A program made the translations under genes and the position numbers. Shown here in pieces: positions 44,047 through 51,298 of a DNA stretch of 64,000 bases. Source of the stretch: Alphaproteobacteria bacterium. GTDB lineage: Bacteria; Pseudomonadota; Alphaproteobacteria; Bin65. Each line of letters begins with the position of its first letter. Positions within the stretch are counted from its first letter, which is position 1. Under the pieces are notes generated by a model. That model was not told the DNA's origin, did not search any database, and saw only the letters and a list, made by a program, of their open reading frames with translations. The stretch lies in NCBI GenBank assembly GCA_022819985.1, contig JAJEGH010000046.1:45993-109992 (forward strand), read 5' to 3'.

Positions 44047-45507
44047 ATGGTTGAGCATCAGGACATACTCGACAATCTGGGAAACCGTTCCATGCCATCC
44101 GTCACCCGCACCGCGGCGGAATTCGCCGCCGGTCTCTCCTACAGCGATCTGCCGCCGGAGGTTGCGCGCCGCGCCAAACTGCTGGTCTTCGATACGCTCG
44201 GCATCGCCCTGCGCGCGCGCCGGGACGCCGAATCGACCGGGAGCTTTATCGCGGCGGTAAAGCGCCTCGGCATGACGGGCGGCGCGGCGACGGCGATCGG
44301 CGATCCGGAGCGCTATACGGCGGCCGGCGCGGCGCTGATCAACGGCACGCTCGCCCATTCGCTGGATTTCGACGACACCCACGCCCGCGGCTCGATCCAC
44401 GCCAGCGCGCCGATCGTGCCGGCGGCGCTCGCCGCGGCGGAAGAGGCCGGCGCCAGCGGCGCACGGACCATCGCCGCCATCGTCGCGGGCTACGAGGTCC
44501 AGATCCGGCTGAGCCTCGCGCTCGGCCCCAGCGACCATTACGCCCGCGGCTTCCATCCGACGGCGACCTGCGGCGCGTTCGGCGCGGCGGCGGCCGTGGG
44601 TAACGTCCTGGGCCTCGACGCTGGGCAGATCGAGAGCGCCTTCGGCATCTGCTTGAGCCAGGCCGCCGGTTCGATGCAGTTCCTCGCCGACGGCGCCTGG
44701 ACCAAGCGCTCCCATGTCGGCCACGCCGCCATGTGCGGCCTGATGGCGGCGACGCTGGCGGCCGAGGGTTTCCGCGGCCCGGCCCAGGCCTTCGAGGGCA
44801 ACGCCGGTTTCCTCGCCAGCCATGCGCCGGACCCGGACCCGGCGAAGGCGGCCGCCGGCCTCGGCGCGGTCTGGGAGACCATGCAGATCGCGGTGAAGCC
44901 CTATCCGTCCTGCCGTTACGGCCACGCCGCGATGGACGCGATCATCGGCCTGCGGGCGAAGCACGGCCTCCGGCCCGAGGATGTGCAGGAGATCGAGGTC
45001 GGCCTGCCGGAGACCGGCTGGAAGATCGTCGCCGACCCGCTCGCCGACAAGCAGAACCCGCAATGCATTGTCGACGGCCAGTTCTCCATGCCCTTCGTCG
45101 CCGCTGCGGCCCTGATCAACGGCGGTCTGGTGTGGGACGACTACGAACCGCTGCTGGCCGATGACGCGGCGAAGGCGCTGTGCCGCAAGGTCCGCCCGGT
45201 CGTCGATGCGCGGGCCCAGGCCGAATACCCGGCCAACCTCGCCGCGGCGGTGAAGGTGACGACCGCGGCCGGCGCGGTCGAGGACTTCGTCGCCGTGCCC
45301 AAGGGCGAGCCGGGCAATTTCCTGACCGAGGACGAGTTGCGCACCAAGTTCGACGGCCTGGTCGCGCCCTATCTGGAGCCGGCGGACCGGGCTGCCTTCG
45401 CCGACAGCCTGCTGGCGCTGGAAAGCGCGGATGACGTATCCGCCGTGCTCCGGCTCTCGGCCGGCCGGCCGGCAGGAGAACCGGCGATCCGCGCCGTGGC
45501 CGGATAA
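44047..45507 (+). CDS. MmgE/PrpD family protein
   Basis: The 486-residue protein matches MmgE/PrpD: the N-terminal FAAGLSYSDLPPEVARRAKL, DTLGIALRAR, the substrate-site region HSLDFDDTHARGSIHASAPI (about 101-120) and KPYPSCRYGHAAMD (about 280-293). The family includes 2-methylcitrate dehydratase, cis-aconitate decarboxylase and iminodisuccinate epimerase. With MaoC, acyl-CoA dehydrogenase and CoA transferase genes downstream (gaps of 5, 6 and 5 bases) it probably works on a dicarboxylic or branched acyl intermediate. An alternative start is the ATG at 44092. Confidence 0.9.
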   Translation: MVEHQDILDNLGNRSMPSVTRTAAEFAAGLSYSDLPPEVARRAKLLVFDTLGIALRARRDAESTGSFIAAVKRLGMTGGAATAIGDPERYTAAGAALINGTLAHSLDFDDTHARGSIHASAPIVPAALAAAEEAGASGARTIAAIVAGYEVQIRLSLALGPSDHYARGFHPTATCGAFGAAAAVGNVLGLDAGQIESAFGICLSQAAGSMQFLADGAWTKRSHVGHAAMCGLMAATLAAEGFRGPAQAFEGNAGFLASHAPDPDPAKAAAGLGAVWETMQIAVKPYPSCRYGHAAMDAIIGLRAKHGLRPEDVQEIEVGLPETGWKIVADPLADKQNPQCIVDGQFSMPFVAAAALINGGLVWDDYEPLLADDAAKALCRKVRPVVDARAQAEYPANLAAAVKVTTAAGAVEDFVAVPKGEPGNFLTEDELRTKFDGLVAPYLEPADRAAFADSLLALESADDVSAVLRLSAGRPAGEPAIRAVAG

Positions 45508-45512
45508 GCGGC

Positions 45513-46028
45513 ATGATCGCGACGATGGAAGAGGTGGCGGCTGGGCGGTTCCGCGAGTCCGCCGGCCGCTACTACGAGGATTTCACGGTCGGCGACATCT
45601 ACGAGCACCGGCCGGGCCGGACGATCAGCGAGGCCGACAACACCTGGTTCACGCTGCTCACCATGAACACCCATCCGATCCATTTCGACGCCGAATACGC
45701 AAAGCACAGCGAGTTCGGGAAGCTGCTGGTCAACAGCGCGCTCACGCTCTCCATCGTCGCCGGGATGAGCGTCAGCGACCTCAGCCAGAAGGCCATCGCC
45801 AACCTGGGCTGGACCGATATCCGGCTCACCGCCCCGGTCTTCGTCGGCGACACGATTTATGCCGAATCCGAAGTGCTGGAGAAGCGCGAATCGCAATCGC
45901 GGCCCAACCAGGGGATCGTCACCGCTAGCACCACCGGCACGAAGGCCGACGGCACGGTGTTCATGACCTACCGGCGCTCCATGCTCGTGCCCCGGCGCGG
46001 CTTCGGCGTCGACGACCGGGTCGGCTGA
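45513..46028 (+). CDS. MaoC-family dehydratase
   Basis: The 171-residue hot-dog-fold protein has the R-hydratase 2 motif: DFTVGDIYEHRPGRTISEAD (about 22-41, with the catalytic Asp) and THPIHFDAEYAKHSEFGKLL (about 53-72, with the catalytic His). Such enzymes hydrate enoyl-CoA or mesaconyl/methylfumaryl-type CoA esters. The ATG is five bases after the MmgE/PrpD stop, so it is in the same operon. Confidence 0.92.
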   Translation: MIATMEEVAAGRFRESAGRYYEDFTVGDIYEHRPGRTISEADNTWFTLLTMNTHPIHFDAEYAKHSEFGKLLVNSALTLSIVAGMSVSDLSQKAIANLGWTDIRLTAPVFVGDTIYAESEVLEKRESQSRPNQGIVTASTTGTKADGTVFMTYRRSMLVPRRGFGVDDRVG

Positions 46029-46034
46029 CAGCCG

Positions 46035-47186
46035 ATGAACGCGCCTTACACTGACGGCGACGCCGCCATCCTCGACGCGATCGACCGCTTCGTCGAACGC
46101 AGCATCCTGCCGGTCGCCCACGATCTCGAAGCGAAGGACGAATACCCCCACGCCATCGTCGAGGACATGAAGGAACTCGGCCTGTTCGGCGCCACGATAG
46201 CGCCTGAATATGGCGGGCTCGGACTGTCGGCGGCGACCTACTCGGCGATCATCGAGCGGATTACGGCGGGCTGGATGTCGATCTCCGGCATCGTCAACTC
46301 GCACCTCATCATGGCCGCGGCGGTCCAGCGCTTCGGCACCGACCAGCAGAAGCAGCGCTGGCTGCCGAAATTCGCGACCGGCGAACTGCGCGGCGGCATC
46401 GCGCTCACCGAGCCGGACTGCGGCACCGACCTCCAGGCCGTGCGCACGAGAGCCGAGCGCAAGGGCAACGCCTATCTCGTCAACGGCGCCAAGACCTGGA
46501 TCACCAACAGCGTCGAGGGCGATATCCTCGCCGTACTGGTCAAGACCGATTCCGACGCTGAGCCGCGCCACAGGGGCATGAGCCTGCTGCTGGTCGAGCA
46601 GGGCGAGGGCGTCGAGGCCGGCAAATTGAAGAAGCTGGGCTATCGCGGCGTCGATACCGGGCAGGTGATCTTCGACGATTGCCAGGTGCCGTTCGACAAT
46701 CTGGTCGGCGGCGAGGAGGGGCGCGGCCTCCAGCAGATCCTCGCCGGCCTCGAACTGGGCCGCATCAACGTGGCGGCGCGCGGCGTCGGCATCGCCCGGG
46801 TCTGCCTGGAAAAGGCGGTCGAGTATGCGCAGGTGCGCAAGACCTTCGGCAAGCCGATCGCCGAGCATCAGGCGATCCAGATCAAGCTCGCCGACATGGC
46901 GACCCGGGTCGAGGCGGCGCGGCTGCTGACCGGCGCGGCGGCCCAGGCCTACGACCGGGGCGAGCGCTGCGACATGGAAGCCGGCATGGCCAAGCTGTAC
47001 GCCACCGAGGCGGCGGTCGAGAACAGCCTGGAGGCCATGCGCATCCACGGCGCCTACGGCTATTCCACGGAGTTCGACATCGAGCGCTACTACCGCGACG
47101 CGCCGCTGCTGGCGATCGGCGAGGGCACCAACGAATTGCAGCGCCTGATCATCGCGAAGCAGCTGATCGCGCGGAACCCGGTGTAG
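46035..47186 (+). CDS. Acyl-CoA dehydrogenase
   Basis: The 383-residue FAD enzyme has the family motifs: IALTEPDCGTDLQAVRTRA (about 120-138, flavin contact), the YAQVRKTFGKPIAEHQAIQ helix (about 264-282) and the C-terminal IHGAYGYSTEFDIERYYRD (about 339-357). It introduces a 2,3-double bond into acyl-CoA and hands electrons to ETF, then to the ETF-QO encoded at 35.9-37.6 kb. It lies between MaoC and CoA-transferase genes with 6- and 5-base gaps. Confidence 0.95.
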   Translation: MNAPYTDGDAAILDAIDRFVERSILPVAHDLEAKDEYPHAIVEDMKELGLFGATIAPEYGGLGLSAATYSAIIERITAGWMSISGIVNSHLIMAAAVQRFGTDQQKQRWLPKFATGELRGGIALTEPDCGTDLQAVRTRAERKGNAYLVNGAKTWITNSVEGDILAVLVKTDSDAEPRHRGMSLLLVEQGEGVEAGKLKKLGYRGVDTGQVIFDDCQVPFDNLVGGEEGRGLQQILAGLELGRINVAARGVGIARVCLEKAVEYAQVRKTFGKPIAEHQAIQIKLADMATRVEAARLLTGAAAQAYDRGERCDMEAGMAKLYATEAAVENSLEAMRIHGAYGYSTEFDIERYYRDAPLLAIGEGTNELQRLIIAKQLIARNPV

Positions 47187-47191
47187 CCGCC

Positions 47192-48376
47192 ATGCTGCCG
47201 CTCGAGGGAGTCCGCGTGCTCGCGGTCGAGCAATACGGCGCCGGGCCGTTCGGCACCATGTTCCTCGCCGACCAGGGCGCCGAGGTCGTCAAGATCGAGA
47301 ACCCGAACGACGGCGGCGACATGGCCCGCGCCGTCGGGCCCCATTTCTTCCCGTCGGGCGACAGCCAGTTCTTCCACAGCTTCAACCGCAACAAGAAGAG
47401 CCTGACCCTGGACCTGAGCCGGCCGGAGGCCCGGCCCGTGCTGCACGACCTGGTGCGCTCGGCCGACGCGCTGGCGAGCAACATGCGCGGCGACGTGCCG
47501 GAGAAGCTGGGCCTGACCTACGCGCATCTGAAGGAGCACAACCCGCGGATCGTGTGCGCCCATCTCTCGGCCTACGGGCGCGACGGGCCGCGCGCGGCCT
47601 GGCCGGGCTTCGACTATGTCATGCAGGCCGAGGCCGGCTATTTCGCGCTGACCGGCGAGCCGGAGGGTGCGCCCTCGCGCTTCGGCCTGTCCATCGTCGA
47701 CATGATGACCGGCCTCGCGATGGCCTACGCCCTGCTGGCGGCGCTCACCGGCGCCCGGGCGACCGAGCAGGGCCGGGATATCGACGTCAGCCTGTTCGAC
47801 GTCGCGCTGCACAATACCGGCTATCTGGCGGCCTGGTATCTCAACGCGGGCTTCAACCAGCCGCGCCTGCCGCGCTCGGCCCATCCGTCGCTCACGCCCT
47901 GCCAGCTCTACAGGACGGCGGACGGCTGGATCTTCCTGATGTGCAACAAGGAGAAGTTCTGGCCCGCCCTGTGCGGCGCCATCGGCCGGCCGGAATGGGC
48001 GGAGGACAAGCGCTTCCGGCGCTTCCCGGACCGTCTGGAGCGGCGCGACCTGCTCACCGGAATGCTGGACGAAGCCTTGCAGGCCCGCACGACCGCCGAT
48101 TGGCTGGAGCGCTTCGCCGGCGTCGTGCCGGCCGCGCCGGTCAACGATGTCGCGGCGGCGCTCGACAACCCCTATGTCGTCGAGACCGGCCGTCTCCAGA
48201 CCGTGGAGCATGCGGCCGACGGCCCCTACCGCCTGGTTGCGCCGCCGGTGCGCACCGCCGAGCCGGCGCCCGCCCGCCCCGCGCCGGATCTGGGGGCGGA
48301 TACGCAGAGCGTGCTCCAGGGGCTGGGCTACGATGCCGCGCGGATCGCCGCCCTGCGCGCCGCCGGAGCGATCTAG
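47192..48376 (+). CDS. CaiB/BaiF-type (family III) CoA transferase
   Basis: The 394-residue family III CoA transferase starts with MLPLEGVRVLAVEQYGAGPF and DQGAEVVKIENP, then HSFNRNKKSLTLDL (about 64-77) and the conserved catalytic Asp region within DVSLFDVALHNTGYLA (about 194-209). It moves CoA between acids, typically activating a dicarboxylate or carnitine-like acid. It ends the four-gene operon; its stop is followed by a 689-base intergenic region with the cassette B regulatory sites on the other strand. Confidence 0.93.
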   Translation: MLPLEGVRVLAVEQYGAGPFGTMFLADQGAEVVKIENPNDGGDMARAVGPHFFPSGDSQFFHSFNRNKKSLTLDLSRPEARPVLHDLVRSADALASNMRGDVPEKLGLTYAHLKEHNPRIVCAHLSAYGRDGPRAAWPGFDYVMQAEAGYFALTGEPEGAPSRFGLSIVDMMTGLAMAYALLAALTGARATEQGRDIDVSLFDVALHNTGYLAAWYLNAGFNQPRLPRSAHPSLTPCQLYRTADGWIFLMCNKEKFWPALCGAIGRPEWAEDKRFRRFPDRLERRDLLTGMLDEALQARTTADWLERFAGVVPAAPVNDVAAALDNPYVVETGRLQTVEHAADGPYRLVAPPVRTAEPAPARPAPDLGADTQSVLQGLGYDAARIAALRAAGAI

Positions 48377-48544
48377 GGCCGGCTGCCGCGCGAAGGCGCG
48401 GAGACCCGGAACCGTCCTGCAAACCGGCGCACTGGCGGCCGGTCTGCGGCCCTCCGTTTTTGATCGTTCGTTCCAGTGTTTTTCTCCGCTGAAGCGGTCG
48501 TTTTTCGCAGTTTTCCATCGTTTTTCCTTGCTCGATGCCGAATT

Positions 48545-48562
48545 AGACAGACCGGTCTGTCT
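48545..48562. promoter_or_regulatory. TetR-type operator palindrome (cassette B)
   Basis: AGACAGACCGGTCTGTCT is a perfect 18-bp palindrome. On the minus strand it follows an A-rich run and is followed by AATT, exactly like the palindrome at 28415-28434. Confidence 0.7.
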
Positions 48563-48795
48563 TTTACTTTTTTTTGCACCCGGACCGCCCGAACCCCGCG
48601 GAATCGCTGGGAAACGCGCTTCAGGGCGGTCGCAAAAACAATTCGGAGAGGAAATGTTTCCATCCACGCTCCGGGCGGAGCGCCGATGCGGCCGGGCGGA
48701 CAGAACCCCCATCGGCCCCGCTGACGCGGGGCCACTTCCCCCTCTGAAGAGGGGGAAGGACAGGGAGCGGGCGCACTTCGGGTGTTGATGAGGTT

Positions 48796-48824
48796 CATAT
48801 AGGGAACAAACTTGACAGTGTCAA
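48796..48824 (-). promoter_or_regulatory. Sigma-70-type promoter (cassette B)
   Basis: On the minus strand: -35 TTGACA (48824-48819), 17-base spacer, -10 TATATG (48801-48796), followed by AAC as at cassette A. Confidence 0.65.
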
Positions 48825-48825
48825 G
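48811..48825. promoter_or_regulatory. Palindrome over the -35 box
   Basis: CTTGACAGTGTCAAG, 7-bp arms around a central G, overlaps the -35 of the minus-strand promoter and would block it if bound. It differs from the 48545 palindrome, so a second regulator is likely. Confidence 0.55.
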
Positions 48826-49065
48826 AAATAATATCGGATTTCAGAAAATTTTTTGCGCCTCCATCCCGCGCTGCCGGAGTTCCCGGCCGCTGCGGCCGGT
48901 GGGCGGGCGGACGGACACCCCCGCCGCGCCGCGCCCATCCGTGACGCGAAGGCAGGCAGTGCGCGGCCGGCAAAAGGGTTAAGGTTTCCATGTACGACAA
49001 ACGGCCAACGGGCGGGGCAGGGTAATTTTGGAGATCGGTCAGCGCCAAGCCGGAACGGCCCGGCC

Positions 49066-49404
49066 ATGATCCCGCGCATCAAGGCGGCGATCTGGGTCGA
49101 TGCGGAAATCCGGCGCTGCCGGGTGAACGGCATCGACGCCTATCTGGTGCGCCGGGGCGACGAGCATGCCGGCGCGATCCTGATCAAGCACAACCGGTTC
49201 GACGCCGGCTGCACCGTCTACACGCCGGCGACGTCGCCCGACGGCGGCCGGGCCTGGCGCCGCGGCACCGGCAACGATCCGGTGCCGGAGGCCGACGCCG
49301 ACGCCTATATCGCCCGCCAGCGCGGCTACGACCCGGACCTCTGGGTGGTCGAGATCGAAGACCCGCGCGACGCCTGGGCGCTGGGGGAGCAGGTGCTGCC
49401 CTGA
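49066..49404 (+). CDS. DUF1491 family protein
   Basis: The 112-residue protein matches DUF1491: IPRIKAAIWVDAEIRRCRVN (2-21), YLVRRGDEHAGAILIKHNRF and the C-terminal RQRGYDPDLWVVEIEDPRDA. The family is known only from Alphaproteobacteria and has no assigned function. The ATG is at 49066; the frame is open far upstream but without domain sequence. A REP-like repeat follows. Confidence 0.85.
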   Translation: MIPRIKAAIWVDAEIRRCRVNGIDAYLVRRGDEHAGAILIKHNRFDAGCTVYTPATSPDGGRAWRRGTGNDPVPEADADAYIARQRGYDPDLWVVEIEDPRDAWALGEQVLP

Positions 49405-49425
49405 GCGGCGCGCAGTTACGGCACG

Positions 49426-49543
49426 CCCTTCGATACGCCCCGGCCTTGGCGGCCGGGGCTACTCAAGGTGAGGGTGAAGGTAGGGAAGGCCGCAAATAAC
49501 CCTCATCCCGAGTAGGCGCGCTTGCGCGCCGTATCGAGGGGCG
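49426..49543. repeat. REP-like intergenic palindromic repeat, copy 2
   Basis: Begins CCCTTCGATACG with the same 9-bp stem (GCCCCGGCC/GGCCGGGGC), then GCTACTCAAGGTGAGG, and ends CCTCATCCCGAGTAGGCGCG with GTATCGAGGGG closing the outer inverted repeat. Related to 28109-28215; the outer arms are better kept here. Confidence 0.8.
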
Positions 49544-49578
49544 CCTTGCCGCTACGGTTCCATTCAGGACGGATAATT

Positions 49579-50346
49579 CTAAGGCACGAATTTATACCCG
49601 CCGTCGGCGATGTGGGTCTGGCCGGTGGTGAAGCTGGAGCGCTCGCTCAGCAGGAAATGCACCAGTTCGGCGATCTCCTCCGGCCGGCCGAAGCGCTTGA
49701 GGGCCGCCGCCGCGGTCAGCCGTTCGTGCGCCTCGTCGGACACGTCGGCGGTCATGTCGGTCTCGACATAGCCGGGCGCGACGCCGTTCACCCGCACCGC
49801 CGGGCCCAGCGCGGCGGCGCACTGGCGCACGAAGCCGATAATCGCCGCCTTCGAGGTGCCGTAGGCGAACATGCGCTCGGTCGTGATCGGGTTCGGCACC
49901 AGGCCGAGCACCGAGGAGATGCAGACGATCCGGCCGAAGCCGCGCGCGACCATGCCGTCCTTGGCGCGCCAGACGGCGTGGAAGGTGCCGTCGAGATTGA
50001 CCCGCATGATCTCGTGCCAGGTCTCGGCGGTCATGGACAGCGCGTCGGCCGAGCGGGCGATGCCGGCGTTGGTGACCAGCAGGTCGACCGGGCCGAGCAT
50101 GCCCTCGACGGCGTCGAACATGGCCTCCGTCGCTTCCCGGTCGCCGACATCGGCGGGATAGATCGCCGCTGTGCCGCCGGCGGATTCGATGGCCGCGCGG
50201 GTCTCCTCGGCGGCCTCCCGGTTGGCGGCATAGTTGACGGCGACGCGCGCGCCGCTCGCCGCGAGGCGCAGGCAGATCGCCCGGCCGATGCCGCGCGACC
50301 CGCCCGTCACCAGGGCCGTACGGCCCGCAAACTCAGCATCCTGCAT
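49579..50346 (-). CDS. Short-chain dehydrogenase/reductase (FabG/PhbB-like)
   Basis: The 255-residue SDR has the NADP-binding [15 protein letters not shown] (about 14-28), NNAG-type [14 protein letters not shown], catalytic Ser ([10 protein letters not shown]) and Tyr/Lys (YGTSKAA). It also has the C-terminal [17 protein letters not shown], close to acetoacetyl-CoA reductases (PhaB) and 3-oxoacyl-ACP reductases. The direct reaction is uncertain. It is co-directional with a GST gene 30 bases upstream on the same strand, so they share a transcript. Confidence 0.9.
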   Translation of the reverse strand: MQDAEFAGRTALVTGGSRGIGRAICLRLAASGARVAVNYAANREAAEETRAAIESAGGTAAIYPADVGDREATEAMFDAVEGMLGPVDLLVTNAGIARSADALSMTAETWHEIMRVNLDGTFHAVWRAKDGMVARGFGRIVCISSVLGLVPNPITTERMFAYGTSKAAIIGFVRQCAAALGPAVRVNGVAPGYVETDMTADVSDEAHERLTAAAALKRFGRPEEIAELVHFLLSERSSFTTGQTHIADGGYKFVP

Positions 50347-50376
50347 CGGGGCCCTGCACGGGTCCGGCGCTGCGGC

Positions 50377-51012
50377 TCAGGCGAGGCCGAGCAGCGGCGC
50401 GACGTCGGTGCTCTCCCACGCCGGCAGCGCCTCCATCCGGCCCATCCAGGCCTGCAGGTTCGGGTGCTCGCCGAGCGGGAGCTGCTGATACCGGTGCAGA
50501 TGCATCGGCGACGCGACCGCGATGTCGGCGATGGTCGGCTCCGGCGTGCCGCACAGCCAGTCCTGGCCGTCGAGCCGGTCGTCGAGGATCGCGGCATGCT
50601 TGTGGAAGTTCGACCCTTCGCCGTCGAGGATCGCCTGGTCCGGCTCCGCTTCGAGGATCGGCTTAACGACATTCTCGACCAGGTAGACGTAGCAGGTCGG
50701 GAACCAGGCGCTCGACTCCCAGAGCAGCCAGCGGTTGACGTCGGCCCGGGTCGCCAGGTCGCTCGGATAGGCCGCCTCGGCGCCCACCTTGTCCGCCCCG
50801 TATTGCAGGATCGCGTTGGATTCCCAGAGCTTGAGATCGCCGTCGACCAGCGCGGGCAGGGCGGCGTTCGGATTGATCGCCATATAGTCGGGCGACTGCT
50901 GCCCCTGCGCGAAATAGTCGACATCCACGGAATCGAATGCGACGCCCATATGCTTGAAACCGGCCACAACCTTGCGGCAGTTCACGGTGCGCGGATCGTA
51001 ATAGAGCTTCAT
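50377..51012 (-). CDS. Glutathione S-transferase family protein
   Basis: The 211-residue GST has [20 protein letters not shown] (about 2-21, possible catalytic Ser/Cys at 10-11), [15 protein letters not shown] (cis-Pro) and [11 protein letters not shown]. The helical C-terminal domain follows. It resembles the other GST at 26.3 kb only in fold. With the SDR gene downstream it may belong to a detoxification or catabolic transcript. Confidence 0.9.
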   Translation of the reverse strand: MKLYYDPRTVNCRKVVAGFKHMGVAFDSVDVDYFAQGQQSPDYMAINPNAALPALVDGDLKLWESNAILQYGADKVGAEAAYPSDLATRADVNRWLLWESSAWFPTCYVYLVENVVKPILEAEPDQAILDGEGSNFHKHAAILDDRLDGQDWLCGTPEPTIADIAVASPMHLHRYQQLPLGEHPNLQAWMGRMEALPAWESTDVAPLLGLA

Positions 51013-51081
51013 CGGGGTTCTCCCTTCCGGATGCGGATTTCCGTCTTTCGGAAGATGCCGCAGCCCGGCTGTCCGATCAAT

Positions 51082-51114
51082 CGCCGGAATCGCACCGGAA
51101 TCGCGCCGGAATCG
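51082..51114. repeat. 3 x 11-bp tandem repeat upstream of nrdJ
   Basis: Three copies of CGCCGGAATCG (51082-51092, 51093-51103, 51104-51114; the middle copy has CA for CG). It lies in the GST/nrdJ intergenic region, before the nrdJ promoter. Confidence 0.8.
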
Positions 51115-51211
51115 TGTCGGGGCCGTACAGGCCTGGGGACAAGCACCGATCCTTCAACGATTGCAGGGGCTTTTCCGCCGGCCGGGTGTTATTTACCGTG
51201 TGGAAACAAAA

Positions 51212-51226
51212 AACGAACAATTCGTT
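51212..51226. promoter_or_regulatory. Palindrome over the nrdJ -35 region
   Basis: AACGAACAATTCGTT, 6-bp arms around CAA, overlaps the first bases of the nrdJ -35 box, so a bound protein would block the promoter. The regulator is unknown; the sequence does not match an NrdR box. Confidence 0.5.
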
Positions 51227-51253
51227 GTCCGGCCGGCCGAACGATGCTATTTT
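51225..51253 (+). promoter_or_regulatory. nrdJ promoter
   Basis: -35 TTGTCC (51225-51230), 17-base spacer, -10 TATTTT (51248-51253). The transcript would begin near 51260, which supports the translation start at 51299 rather than the earlier in-frame ATGs. Confidence 0.65.
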
Positions 51254-51298
51254 GGCATGCTGCGGCGCATGGGCCGCGCCGCAGGAGACGCCCTCGTC

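Larger units (their letters stand above)
48377..49065. other. Intergenic region with regulatory cassette B
   Basis: 689 bases without a convincing gene. It contains, read on the minus strand, a promoter (48796-48824) overlapped by a CTTGACAGTGTCAAG palindrome, hairpins (for example CCCCCTCTGAAGAGGGGG around 48729-48747), a TetR-type palindrome (48545-48562) after an A-rich run, and a following stretch that resembles the end of cassette A. The right part leads to the DUF1491 gene. Confidence 0.5.

Noticed and set aside
48378..48798. Minus-strand ORF starting in the cassette B promoter region
   Set aside because: Its ATG overlaps the -10 box and the protein has no domain; it is composed of hairpin and low-complexity sequence.
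51161..51298. Longer NrdJ start
   Set aside because: The promoter at 51225-51253 lies inside this stretch, so translation cannot begin at 51161; the 51257 ATG would sit at or before the transcript start.
51013..51298. Cobalamin riboswitch before the B12-dependent nrdJ
   Set aside because: No B12-box-like or other conserved element was seen in the leader, which would be under 50 bases from the predicted promoter.
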